From Sphaerochaetaceae bacterium (GTDB lineage: Bacteria > Spirochaetota > Spirochaetia > Sphaerochaetales > Sphaerochaetaceae): a stretch of 32,471 bases of DNA. Positions 1 to 7,001 of this stretch are shown here, piece after piece. The translations under genes and the position numbers were made by a program. The notes under the pieces are model-generated. The model was not told the DNA's origin. It worked only from the letters and a program-made list of their open reading frames with translations, and searched no databases. The DNA lies in contig JALNVT010000004.1 of NCBI GenBank assembly GCA_023231265.1, positions 1 to 32,471 of the forward strand, in the 5' to 3' direction. The first letter of the stretch is position 1, and each line of letters starts with the position of its first letter.

Positions 1-1770
1 AGAATAATTGGACACGTAAAACGTGTTAACGGACCTGTTATTACTGTTACAGATGTCACTGATGCAGAAATGTTGGAGCTAATTAGAATTGGTGAACAAC
101 AATTAGTTGGTGAAGTTCAAAAATTAAGTGGTAACGAAGCAGTTGTACAGGTATATGAAGATGCAACAGGAATTTGTCCTGGTGATAACGTATACGGTTC
201 TGGCGCACCATTAAGTGTAGAATTAGGTCCTGGAATGATCGGGTCCATCTACGATGGTATTCAACGTCCTTTAGAAAAACTAGAAGAAGCAAGTGGAACA
301 TTCATCTCACGTGGTCTAACTTTTGATGGTATTGATCACAAAAAGAAATGGCATTTTGTTCCAACTGTCAAAAATGATGATACCGTTAAAGCTGGTTCCA
401 TAATTGGAACAGTTCAAGAAAGTGAGACCATTGTTCATAAAATAATGATTCCACCATCTACAACAGAAGGTGTGGTTATTGATATAGCAGAAGAGGGTGA
501 TTTTACTGTAGTAGACGATATTGCTACAATTTCACAATCTAAAAGTGCTGATTTAAAAGTACAGATGCTACAGAAATGGTCAATTAGAAACCCAAGACCT
601 GTATCAGATAGAATGAGCTTTCATGCACCATTGGTAACAGGTTTGAGAGTAATTGATACTTTATTCCCTATTGCTAAAGGTGGTACAGTAGCTATTCCTG
701 GTGGTTTCGGTACTGGTAAGACCATGACTCAACATGCCATTGCACAGTGGTGTGATGCTGATATAATTGTTTATATTGGTTGTGGTGAACGTGGTAATGA
801 GATGACTGATGTATTGAGAGAGTTTCCAGAATTGATAGATCCTAGAAATGGTAAGAGCTTGATGGAAAGAACCATCTTGATTGCCAACACTTCTAACATG
901 CCTGTATCAGCACGTGAAGCTTCAATCTATACTGGTATCACAATGGCTGAGTATTATAGAGATATGGGTTATGCCGTAGCTATTATGGCAGATTCTACCT
1001 CTAGATGGGCTGAAGCTTTAAGAGAGCTTTCAGGACGTATGGAAGAGATGCCAGCTGAAGAAGGTTTCCCTGCATATCTTGCTACAAGAATTGCTGAATT
1101 CTATGAGAGAGCTGGTCTCATGAAGACTCTCTGTGGAAAAGAAGGTTCAGTATCTGTAATTGGTGCTGTATCTCCTCCAGGAGGTGACTTCTCAGAGCCT
1201 GTTACAATGCACACAAAACGTTTCGTACGTTGTTTCTGGGGTCTTGATAGACAACTTGCTTCAGCACGTCACTATCCTGCAATCAGTTGGACTGATAGTT
1301 ACAGTGAGTATCTGCTTGATGTTAAGGACTGGTGGAATAAAAAAAGTGATGACACTTGGGCAGATAACAGAAAAGAAATAATGGAATTACTTCAAAAAGA
1401 AGGACGATTGCAACAGATCGTTAAATTGGTTGGAGCGGATGCTCTTCCTGATTCTCAAAACTTTATTTTGGAAGTCTGTACTTTATTCAAAAATGCTTTC
1501 TTACAGCAGAATGCTTTTGATAAAATTGATAGATACTGTACTGTTGAAAAACAGGTTAAAATGCTATCTGTAATTTTAACATACTGGCATCGTGGTTCAG
1601 AAGCTATTGAAAAAGGCGTTCCATTGGTAAAATTAAAAAGATTGAAAGTAGTACAAGAAATTTCACGTATTAAGTTTGCAATAAGCAATGAAGATATAGA
1701 TCAAATTGATAAACTTGAACTTAGACTTGAAAAAGGTATTGCTAGCTTAGGAGGCATCTATGAAGACTAA
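1..1770 (+). CDS. atpA: V/A-type ATP synthase/ATPase catalytic subunit A (5' partial)
   Basis: Catalytic nucleotide-binding subunit of the cytoplasmic V1 head, coupling ATP turnover to H+ or Na+ movement. The reading frame is open from base 1 (the first residues read RIIGHVKRVNGPVITV, the typical N-terminal beta-barrel of subunit A), so the ATG at 70 is internal and the true start lies just outside the window. 589 residues are visible, close to full family length. The Walker A motif is GGFGTGKT at residues 234-241 (bases 700-723), GERGNEM follows, and the Walker B region is AIMADSTSRW with D331. The P-loop has Gly and Thr where many homologues have Pro and Ser (GPFGSGKT). The last 11 bases overlap the start of subunit B, so the two are translationally coupled. 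Confidence 0.96.
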   Translation, partial: RIIGHVKRVNGPVITVTDVTDAEMLELIRIGEQQLVGEVQKLSGNEAVVQVYEDATGICPGDNVYGSGAPLSVELGPGMIGSIYDGIQRPLEKLEEASGTFISRGLTFDGIDHKKKWHFVPTVKNDDTVKAGSIIGTVQESETIVHKIMIPPSTTEGVVIDIAEEGDFTVVDDIATISQSKSADLKVQMLQKWSIRNPRPVSDRMSFHAPLVTGLRVIDTLFPIAKGGTVAIPGGFGTGKTMTQHAIAQWCDADIIVYIGCGERGNEMTDVLREFPELIDPRNGKSLMERTILIANTSNMPVSAREASIYTGITMAEYYRDMGYAVAIMADSTSRWAEALRELSGRMEEMPAEEGFPAYLATRIAEFYERAGLMKTLCGKEGSVSVIGAVSPPGGDFSEPVTMHTKRFVRCFWGLDRQLASARHYPAISWTDSYSEYLLDVKDWWNKKSDDTWADNRKEIMELLQKEGRLQQIVKLVGADALPDSQNFILEVCTLFKNAFLQQNAFDKIDRYCTVEKQVKMLSVILTYWHRGSEAIEKGVPLVKLKRLKVVQEISRIKFAISNEDIDQIDKLELRLEKGIASLGGIYED

Positions 1771-3172
1771 GAATACAGACCGTCGTTTATTAGCAGGACG
1801 TGAATATCTTGGTGCAAGTAAAATTGATGGTCCTTTGGTATATATGAAAAATACTCACCCAATTGGTTATGGAGAGCTTGTTGAGATTGTCGCACCGGAT
1901 GGATCTAGACGTTCTGGACAGGTACTTGATACCAGTGATGAAGTTGTATGTGTTCAGGTTTTTGAAGGTACAGCTGGATTGACAATGCCTGGAACAGGCG
2001 CACACTTCATGGGGGAGCCATTGAAACTTCCTGTATCAGAGAACATGTTGGGAAGAGTTATGAATGGTTTGGGACAAAGTCGTGATGGATCTCCAATTCC
2101 ACAAGGTGAATTTGAGAGAGATGTTAATGGTGAACCAATCAACCCAACAGCACGTGTTTATCCAAAAGATTTTATTCAAACAGGTATAAGCGTAATTGAT
2201 GGCATGACAACCTTGATTCAAGGTCAAAAACTACCAATATTCTCTGGTAATGGTATGGAGCACAATGAGCTTGCTGCTCAAATTGCTAAACAAGCAAAAG
2301 TTATCAATGATGACAATGATTTCGTAATTGTTTTTGCTGCAATGGGTGTAAAATATGATGTTGCAAGATATTTCATCAATTCATTTGAAGAAAGTGGAGT
2401 TATTGGAAATGTAGCACTGTTCTTATCTCTTGCAGATGATCCTTCTATTGAGAGAACTATCACTCCAAGAACAGCTCTAACACTTGCAGAGTATTTGGCA
2501 TTTGATAAAGGTAAGCAGGTTCTTGTTATCATGACTGATATGACAAACTACTGTGAATCTTTAAGAGAGATTGCCACACTACGTGGTGAGATTCCTTCTC
2601 GTAAAGGTTATCCAGGATATTTATATTCCAATCTAGCAGAGCTTTATGAAAGATCTGGTAAGATCAAAGGAAGTAAGGGTTCCATTACACAGTTGCCAAT
2701 TTTATCAATGCCAAATGATGATATCTCTCATCCTATTCCTGATTTGACAGGATATATTACTGAGGGCCAAATTGTATTTGATCGTAGCATGCACTCAAGA
2801 GATCTGTATCCACCAATCAATCCTCTTCCTTCTTTATCAAGATTGATGAAAGATGGTATTGGTGAGGGTATGACTCGTGATGATCATCCTCATCTATCAA
2901 ACCAATTGTTTGCTTCTTACTCTCACGTTCAGGAAGTAAGAAACTTGGCATCTGTTATTGGTGAAGAAGAATTGACTTCTATAGATAAACAGTACATCAA
3001 GTTTGGTAATTTCTTTGAAAATCATTTCATTGGACAGGGATTTGATGAAAATAGATCAATTGCTGAAACACTAGATATTGGTTGGAAAGCTTTAGGGTTC
3101 CTGCCTGCCGAAGAACTTCAGCGACTCACAGAAGAAGAGATTGAAGATCATTGGGTGGAGGTAGATGATTAA
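1760..3172 (+). CDS. atpB: V/A-type ATP synthase/ATPase regulatory subunit B
   Basis: Non-catalytic subunit alternating with A in the A3B3 hexamer. 470 aa. A strong AGGAGG site at 1749-1754 sits 5 nt before the ATG, inside the end of atpA. In place of a P-loop it has FSGNGMEHNEL at residues 161-171 (family pattern FSGSGLPHNEL) with no Walker lysine, as expected for B. DMTNYCESLREIATLRGEIPSRKGYPGY is the conserved interface region. Its stop codon overlaps the start of atpD by one base (TAATG), so A, B and D form one coupled unit. Confidence 0.96.
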   Translation: MKTKNTDRRLLAGREYLGASKIDGPLVYMKNTHPIGYGELVEIVAPDGSRRSGQVLDTSDEVVCVQVFEGTAGLTMPGTGAHFMGEPLKLPVSENMLGRVMNGLGQSRDGSPIPQGEFERDVNGEPINPTARVYPKDFIQTGISVIDGMTTLIQGQKLPIFSGNGMEHNELAAQIAKQAKVINDDNDFVIVFAAMGVKYDVARYFINSFEESGVIGNVALFLSLADDPSIERTITPRTALTLAEYLAFDKGKQVLVIMTDMTNYCESLREIATLRGEIPSRKGYPGYLYSNLAELYERSGKIKGSKGSITQLPILSMPNDDISHPIPDLTGYITEGQIVFDRSMHSRDLYPPINPLPSLSRLMKDGIGEGMTRDDHPHLSNQLFASYSHVQEVRNLASVIGEEELTSIDKQYIKFGNFFENHFIGQGFDENRSIAETLDIGWKALGFLPAEELQRLTEEEIEDHWVEVDD

Positions 3173-3876
3173 TGGACACAAAATTAGCTCCTACCAGGAG
3201 CAATCTGATGAAACTGGAAGATAATTTAAAGTTCGCTAAATTAGGTTATGAACTTCTTGACCAGAAGAGGCAGATTCTTGTGTCTGAATTATTGTCATTA
3301 GTTGACCAAGCAGTAGATTATCAAAGTAAAGTTGATGAATCACTAGATACAGCATGGAGTACTTTAAGTCAATCAATCATGGAAATGGGAAGATTGAAAG
3401 TGGGAAATTTAAGCGGAGCAACAAATATTGAATATTCTGTTAACGTTTCTCAGAGAAAGGTTATGGGGGTAAGTGTTCCTGTAGTTGAAACAACATTTAC
3501 AGATAAGGGACCATATTTTTCTCAAGAAAGTGCTTCATTATTATCTGAATTAGCTATACAAAGATTTTCTGAGAGCTTAGAATTAATGGGAAGACTGGCT
3601 GAATTGAAAGTCTCAATCATGAGACTTTCAAGAGAAGTTAAGAAAACAATAAGGAAAGTTAATGCTCTTGAAAAGATTTCTATTCCTGAAACTCAAGATA
3701 CGATTAAGTACATGAAGGGTCGTATTGAAGAAAGTGAAAGAGAAAGTTTCATTCTATTGAAGAATGTTAAAGATAATCTACAAAAGCAACAAGAAGCTAA
3801 AGCTAAAAAAGATGCTAAAGAATCATTAGACTTGAGTGTAAAAACTGTTTCTTCTAATATTAACGTGGAGGTTTAA
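3172..3876 (+). CDS. atpD: V/A-type ATP synthase/ATPase central stalk subunit D
   Basis: Rotor shaft subunit linking the A3B3 head to the membrane ring. 234 aa. The N-terminal APTRSNLMKLEDNLKFAKLGYELLDQKR is diagnostic for V-type subunit D; long charged helices at residues 1-70 and 130-205 should form the antiparallel coiled coil, with a short globular middle. The C-terminal tail (KQQEAKAKKDAKE onward) is lysine-rich and low in complexity. The start overlaps the atpB stop by 1 nt, with GGTGGAGGT upstream. In Treponema and Chlamydia operons as I recall them, D is followed by membrane subunits I and K; here a Usp gene follows instead. Confidence 0.93.
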   Translation: MDTKLAPTRSNLMKLEDNLKFAKLGYELLDQKRQILVSELLSLVDQAVDYQSKVDESLDTAWSTLSQSIMEMGRLKVGNLSGATNIEYSVNVSQRKVMGVSVPVVETTFTDKGPYFSQESASLLSELAIQRFSESLELMGRLAELKVSIMRLSREVKKTIRKVNALEKISIPETQDTIKYMKGRIEESERESFILLKNVKDNLQKQQEAKAKKDAKESLDLSVKTVSSNINVEV

Positions 3877-3877
3877 T

Positions 3878-4357
3878 ATGGCGGTACCCTTTAAAAATAT
3901 TTTGGTATATATTGACGGAAGTGAAGAATCAATTTCTGCAATGATGTATGGGATTTTATTGGCAAAACAAAATAAAGCTGAATTGTCTGCAATGTATGTT
4001 GTCAACACAAAAGCTTTATCTGATTTAGTTAAAGTTGGTATATTTTTGGACTTGGAAAAGAACGAATATCAACGAGATCTACAAAAAGATGCTGAGAGAT
4101 ACTTAAAACATGCACAAAAGCTTGCAAAAAAGAAGGAAGTTGATGTATCTTGTATAACTGAAGAAGGTTCTGCTCACAGAATCGTCCGTGACTATATTAA
4201 AAGTAATGACGTCGACTTATTGGTTCTTGGTGGTGTTAGTACCATCCGTTCTAGACGAGATGAACTTAATAGTGAAACAGACAGAATGGTAAGAACTGTA
4301 CCTTGTCCTGTAATGCTTGTCCGCGAGGATGAAGATTTATGGGAAACTTTTGAATAA
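3878..4357 (+). CDS. Universal stress protein, UspA family, with degenerate nucleotide motif
   Basis: 159-aa cytoplasmic protein with the Usp fold: N-terminal FKNILVYIDGSEESISAMMYGI and C-terminal VPCPVMLVRE are typical. The ATP-binding signature of the family, G-x2-G-x9-G-(S/T), aligns here to G-G-V-S and, nine residues on, N-S, so two of the three glycines are lost and ATP binding is doubtful (inference). The ATG lies 1 nt after the atpD stop with a GTGGAGG site in the end of atpD, so it is almost certainly in the ATPase transcript. A role in modulating the ATPase or signalling energy state is possible but only suggested by position. Confidence 0.85.
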   Translation: MAVPFKNILVYIDGSEESISAMMYGILLAKQNKAELSAMYVVNTKALSDLVKVGIFLDLEKNEYQRDLQKDAERYLKHAQKLAKKKEVDVSCITEEGSAHRIVRDYIKSNDVDLLVLGGVSTIRSRRDELNSETDRMVRTVPCPVMLVREDEDLWETFE

Positions 4358-4377
4358 GCTTTTTAAGGAGCAATATT

Positions 4378-4830
4378 GTGAATTTAGTAGAAATATTAGA
4401 TGAGAATTTAATTAAAGTTCCACTAACCGGTAAAACTAAAGATGAGATTTTAGAAGAGTTAGTTCAAACTCTTGCTAAGGGTAAAGACCTAAGTAGTTTT
4501 GATTATAAAGCAGTTTTAACAGCTGTTAAAAACAGAGAAGAACTAGGTTCTACAGGTATCGGCAAAGGAATCTGCATCCCTCATGCACAGAGTGAAGCTA
4601 TTGATAAAATTTCTTTGGTAGTTGGAGTTTCTAAGGAACCAATTGATTTTGATTCTCCAGACCACATGAAAAGTAAACTTTTCTTTTTGGTTGTAGCTCC
4701 AGTTAGTGCTGCATCAGCACATGTTGAGGTATTAGCAGCTATTGCACGAAGTTGTTCTTCTTCTGTTTTCAGAAGAATGCTCGAACAATGCAAATCCAGT
4801 CGTGAAATTATCCAACTATTTGCCGAATAG
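4378..4830 (+). CDS. ptsN: PTS IIA protein of the fructose/nitrogen (PtsN) family
   Basis: 150-aa single-domain EIIA-Fru/Ntr protein. The phospho-acceptor histidine is H69 in GICIPHAQSE (family: G-x-IPH). No IIB, IIC or HPr domain is attached, which fits a regulatory PtsN-like protein rather than a sugar transporter. The start is a GTG with AAGGAG at 4365-4370, 20 nt after the usp stop, so it probably ends the ATPase operon; a hairpin with a T tract follows. The sequence alone does not separate PtsN from a lone fructose-type IIA, and the partner HPr is not in the window. Confidence 0.85.
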   Translation: MNLVEILDENLIKVPLTGKTKDEILEELVQTLAKGKDLSSFDYKAVLTAVKNREELGSTGIGKGICIPHAQSEAIDKISLVVGVSKEPIDFDSPDHMKSKLFFLVVAPVSAASAHVEVLAAIARSCSSSVFRRMLEQCKSSREIIQLFAE

Positions 4831-4870
4831 ATAGAATTATGAATATTTTACAATTAAAATAATTAAAAAA

Positions 4871-4916
4871 GCCATTAAGCATATATTTTGTATGCTAGAT
4901 GGTTTTTATTTTTTTA
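4871..4916 (+). terminator. Probable intrinsic terminator of the ATPase-usp-ptsN operon
   Basis: Imperfect hairpin: GCCATTAAGCATA (4871-4883) pairs with TATGCTAGATGGT (4891-4903), with a 2-bp internal mismatch and a closing G-T pair, followed by a T-rich run at 4903-4915. It lies 40 nt after ptsN. Confidence 0.7.
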
Positions 4917-4940
4917 AAGATAATATTCTTAGGAGTTTTA

Positions 4941-6092
4941 ATGAAATATGTTTATAAAGATGGAGTTATGTTCATCAAAATAAAAGGTGTTCTATATGAT
5001 CAGAAAATGGAAAATTTAGTTAAATATCCAAAAGATATTGATACAGAAAGTTTTACATTACCTGATGAAATTAAAGTAATCGAGAAAGGTGCTTTCAAGA
5101 ACAACAAGACACTGAAAGAAGTTAACATCAATAAAAATGTAACTAAAATAAAGAAAAAGGCTTTTAAGAAAAGTAAGAAGTTAAAAAATGTGATCATTCC
5201 GGAAGAAGTTGAATCTATTGGTAAGAGTGCTTTTGAGAAATGTGTACGACTAAAACGAGTTCAGTTTGAAGGAAGTGGTTTGAAAAAACTTGGTTCAGCT
5301 GCCTTTTCTGGTTGTAAGAAATTAGAAATTATCAATTATCCAAAAATATCATATGTTCCTAGTTTATGCTTTTCTGAATGCTATGGACTTGAGCAGATTA
5401 CCGTTCCAGATTCTGTAGAATTGATAAAAGAATCTGCATTTGCTGATTGTACTTTACTTACTGATGTTGAGCTTTCAAAAAATCTACATACAATAGGTGC
5501 ATTGGCCTTCAGTAATGATTCATCCCTTAAAAGTATAACATTACCTGATTCTTTGACCTTGATTGGTGACAGGGTGTTTAAAGAAGCTACAGGACTTGAA
5601 ACAATCTCCATTCCTAACAGTGTTTTATCAATTGGAGCTGCTGCTTTTGAAAATTGTAAATCTTTAAAAGATGTACAGCTATCTGAAAGCATTGTTGTAA
5701 TTGAAGAATTGACATTTCATGGATGTGATCAACTTGAAAAAATAGAAATTCCTTTAAACGTAGAAGTTATTAAGAATTTTGCATTCTCAAGTTGCAAACA
5801 ACTGAATACAGTTATACTTAAAGAAGGACTCCAAGAAATTGATGACTGTGTTTTTATCGGTTGTGTGAATCTGCAGAATATAGTTCTTCCAAAATCTTTG
5901 TTGAAAATAGGTGATAGTTCATTCCAATATTGCAGCAAACTTGAAGAAATAGAAATACCTGAGAATGTTACATATATAGGTAAATTAGCATTTGACAACT
6001 GTATAACTTTAAAATCAGTAAAAGTTGTTAAAGAAAGTTATGCTGATAATTACTTGAAAGAAAATGGATTGGAAGATTTAATTACTTATTGA
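4941..6092 (+). CDS. BspA/TpLRR-type leucine-rich-repeat protein (LRR_5)
   Basis: 383 aa from the ATG at 4941, which has TTAGGAG 5 nt upstream. The protein is almost entirely about 14 repeats of roughly 23 residues with the BspA pattern (I-x-x-I-G-x-x-A-F-x-x-C-x-x-L-x-x-I-x-I-P-x-S/N-V), preceded by GVLYDQKMENLVKYP, a usual lead-in of this family. Homologues in oral treponemes and Tannerella are often surface adhesins, but from this start no signal peptide is seen. An in-frame ATG at 4899 would add a hydrophobic MVFIFLKIIFLGVL segment, but it lies in the terminator stem and has no ribosome site. The early repeats are very lysine-rich. The last 11 bases overlap the convergent Fur gene. Function is unknown; protein binding is the usual role. 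Confidence 0.85.
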   Translation: MKYVYKDGVMFIKIKGVLYDQKMENLVKYPKDIDTESFTLPDEIKVIEKGAFKNNKTLKEVNINKNVTKIKKKAFKKSKKLKNVIIPEEVESIGKSAFEKCVRLKRVQFEGSGLKKLGSAAFSGCKKLEIINYPKISYVPSLCFSECYGLEQITVPDSVELIKESAFADCTLLTDVELSKNLHTIGALAFSNDSSLKSITLPDSLTLIGDRVFKEATGLETISIPNSVLSIGAAAFENCKSLKDVQLSESIVVIEELTFHGCDQLEKIEIPLNVEVIKNFAFSSCKQLNTVILKEGLQEIDDCVFIGCVNLQNIVLPKSLLKIGDSSFQYCSKLEEIEIPENVTYIGKLAFDNCITLKSVKVVKESYADNYLKENGLEDLITY

Positions 6093-6516
6093 TTTTTGAA
6101 GAATCGTCTAATTTCTTTTTACAATCATCGCAAAGACCAAACAATATTGATTTATCGCATGTGAGATCAAATTGGTGATGGTCTTTGATGTGTTTGACAA
6201 AATCAGCCATGTAATCACAATCAAGATGAATAACTTTTCCACAATTAGAACACTGCATATGCAAGTGTTCTTCATTGTGCAAATCATGGCATATAATTTG
6301 ATAAAGTGCCTTATGAGAATCAGAGGCTGGGAACTTGTTCAAAACACCTTCTTTTTCCAATTTGTCTAAATTTCTATAGATCGTGGTTATATTTACATTT
6401 ACACATTTTTTTTGGAAAATTTTAAAAATATCATCGGCACTCAAAGTAATATCTTTGTTGCTATTAAGAATTTCCATAATTGTATCTTTGCTTTTTGTTT
6501 TATAATCACATCTCAT
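6082..6516 (-). CDS. Fur-family metal/peroxide-responsive repressor (Fur, Zur or PerR type)
   Basis: 144 aa. An N-terminal winged helix (residues 10-65, with NITTIYRNLDKLEKEGVL as recognition region) is followed by the metal-binding dimer domain. C89-x2-C92 and C129-x2-C132 form a structural Zn site; H77, H80, H84, H86 and C100 are candidate sensory ligands. The start is supported by AAGGAT about 8 nt upstream. Which metal or signal it senses cannot be decided from sequence. It is transcribed divergently from the zinc-ribbon gene at 6764 and its 3' end overlaps the LRR gene by 11 bp. Confidence 0.9.
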   Translation of the reverse strand: MRCDYKTKSKDTIMEILNSNKDITLSADDIFKIFQKKCVNVNITTIYRNLDKLEKEGVLNKFPASDSHKALYQIICHDLHNEEHLHMQCSNCGKVIHLDCDYMADFVKHIKDHHQFDLTCDKSILFGLCDDCKKKLDDSSKINK

Positions 6517-6700
6517 AAACTATCCTTTTTCCTTCGATAGCTACAAGATACTACGAAATAGAACAAAAGGAAATATGAAAGCAAACCATAAAATTGATAA
6601 ACATAACTAAAAAATTATATACATAATAAATCAGTAATTAAAAAAAATCAAAAAAAATTAATATATGGTTAATTAATAAACAATTACCATTTCAATCATC

Positions 6701-6729
6701 TTGACAGGATACAATTCAAATACTATTAT
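6701..6729 (+). promoter_or_regulatory. Sigma70-type promoter of the zinc-ribbon gene
   Basis: A perfect -35 TTGACA (6701-6706), a 17-nt spacer and -10 TATTAT (6724-6729) give a predicted start near 6736, 28 nt before the ATG. Just upstream, TGGTTAATT (6666-6674) and AATTACCA (6682-6689) form an imperfect inverted repeat that could be an operator; the divergent Fur-type repressor is an obvious but untested candidate. Confidence 0.7.
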
Positions 6730-6763
6730 CAAATCAAGTTATAGAATATTCAAGGAGTTAATC

Positions 6764-6937
6764 ATGTCCAAAGCACATAGAGGAACAGGCATACGTGATG
6801 AATACAATCACGGCCGTAGCACTTGTCCAATTTGTAAAAAAGAAAATATTAAATGTCTTTATGAAACAACAATTGATGATAAGAAAGTTAAAATTTGTAA
6901 AACTTGTAATGCTACAAGAAAAAACAACGCTAAATAG
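6764..6937 (+). CDS. Small four-cysteine zinc-ribbon protein, ribosomal-protein-like
   Basis: 57 aa, basic, with two C-x2-C knuckles (CPIC and CKTC) 24 residues apart, so a zinc ribbon is likely. The N-terminal SKAHRGTGIRDEYNHGRSTCP and the high Lys content resemble small ribosomal or ribosome-associated proteins; from memory similar proteins occur in treponemes without assigned function. The ATG at 6764 has AAGGAG 6 nt upstream. A longer reading from 6701 would begin with the TTG of the -35 box and is rejected. It has its own promoter and is followed by two hairpins, so it is essentially monocistronic and probably well expressed. Confidence 0.8.
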   Translation: MSKAHRGTGIRDEYNHGRSTCPICKKENIKCLYETTIDDKKVKICKTCNATRKNNAK

Positions 6938-6952
6938 TTTTAACGTTGTTTT
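6921..6952 (+). terminator. First of tandem terminators after the zinc-ribbon gene
   Basis: AAAACAACG (6921-6929) pairs perfectly with CGTTGTTTT (6944-6952) around a 14-nt loop containing the stop codon. The descending arm ends in TTTT. Confidence 0.55.
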
Positions 6953-6959
6953 ATAGAGA

Positions 6960-6984
6960 AGACTGTCCTCGGACGGTCTTTTTC
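6960..6984 (+). terminator. Second tandem terminator, just before murC
   Basis: AGACTGTCC (6960-6968) pairs with GGACGGTCT (6971-6979; one central T-G pair), followed by TTTTT. It ends only about 7 nt before the murC ribosome site, so it may act as a terminator or attenuator for murC. Confidence 0.8.
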
Positions 6985-7001
6985 TGTTTTAGGAGGATAT
7001 G

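Noticed and set aside
70..72. ATG at 70 as start of the V-ATPase A subunit
   Set aside because: The frame is open back to base 1 and those residues match the family N-terminus, so the gene begins outside the window.
2236..2275. Missing Walker lysine in V-ATPase subunit B as an anomaly
   Set aside because: B subunits are normally non-catalytic and lack the canonical P-loop.
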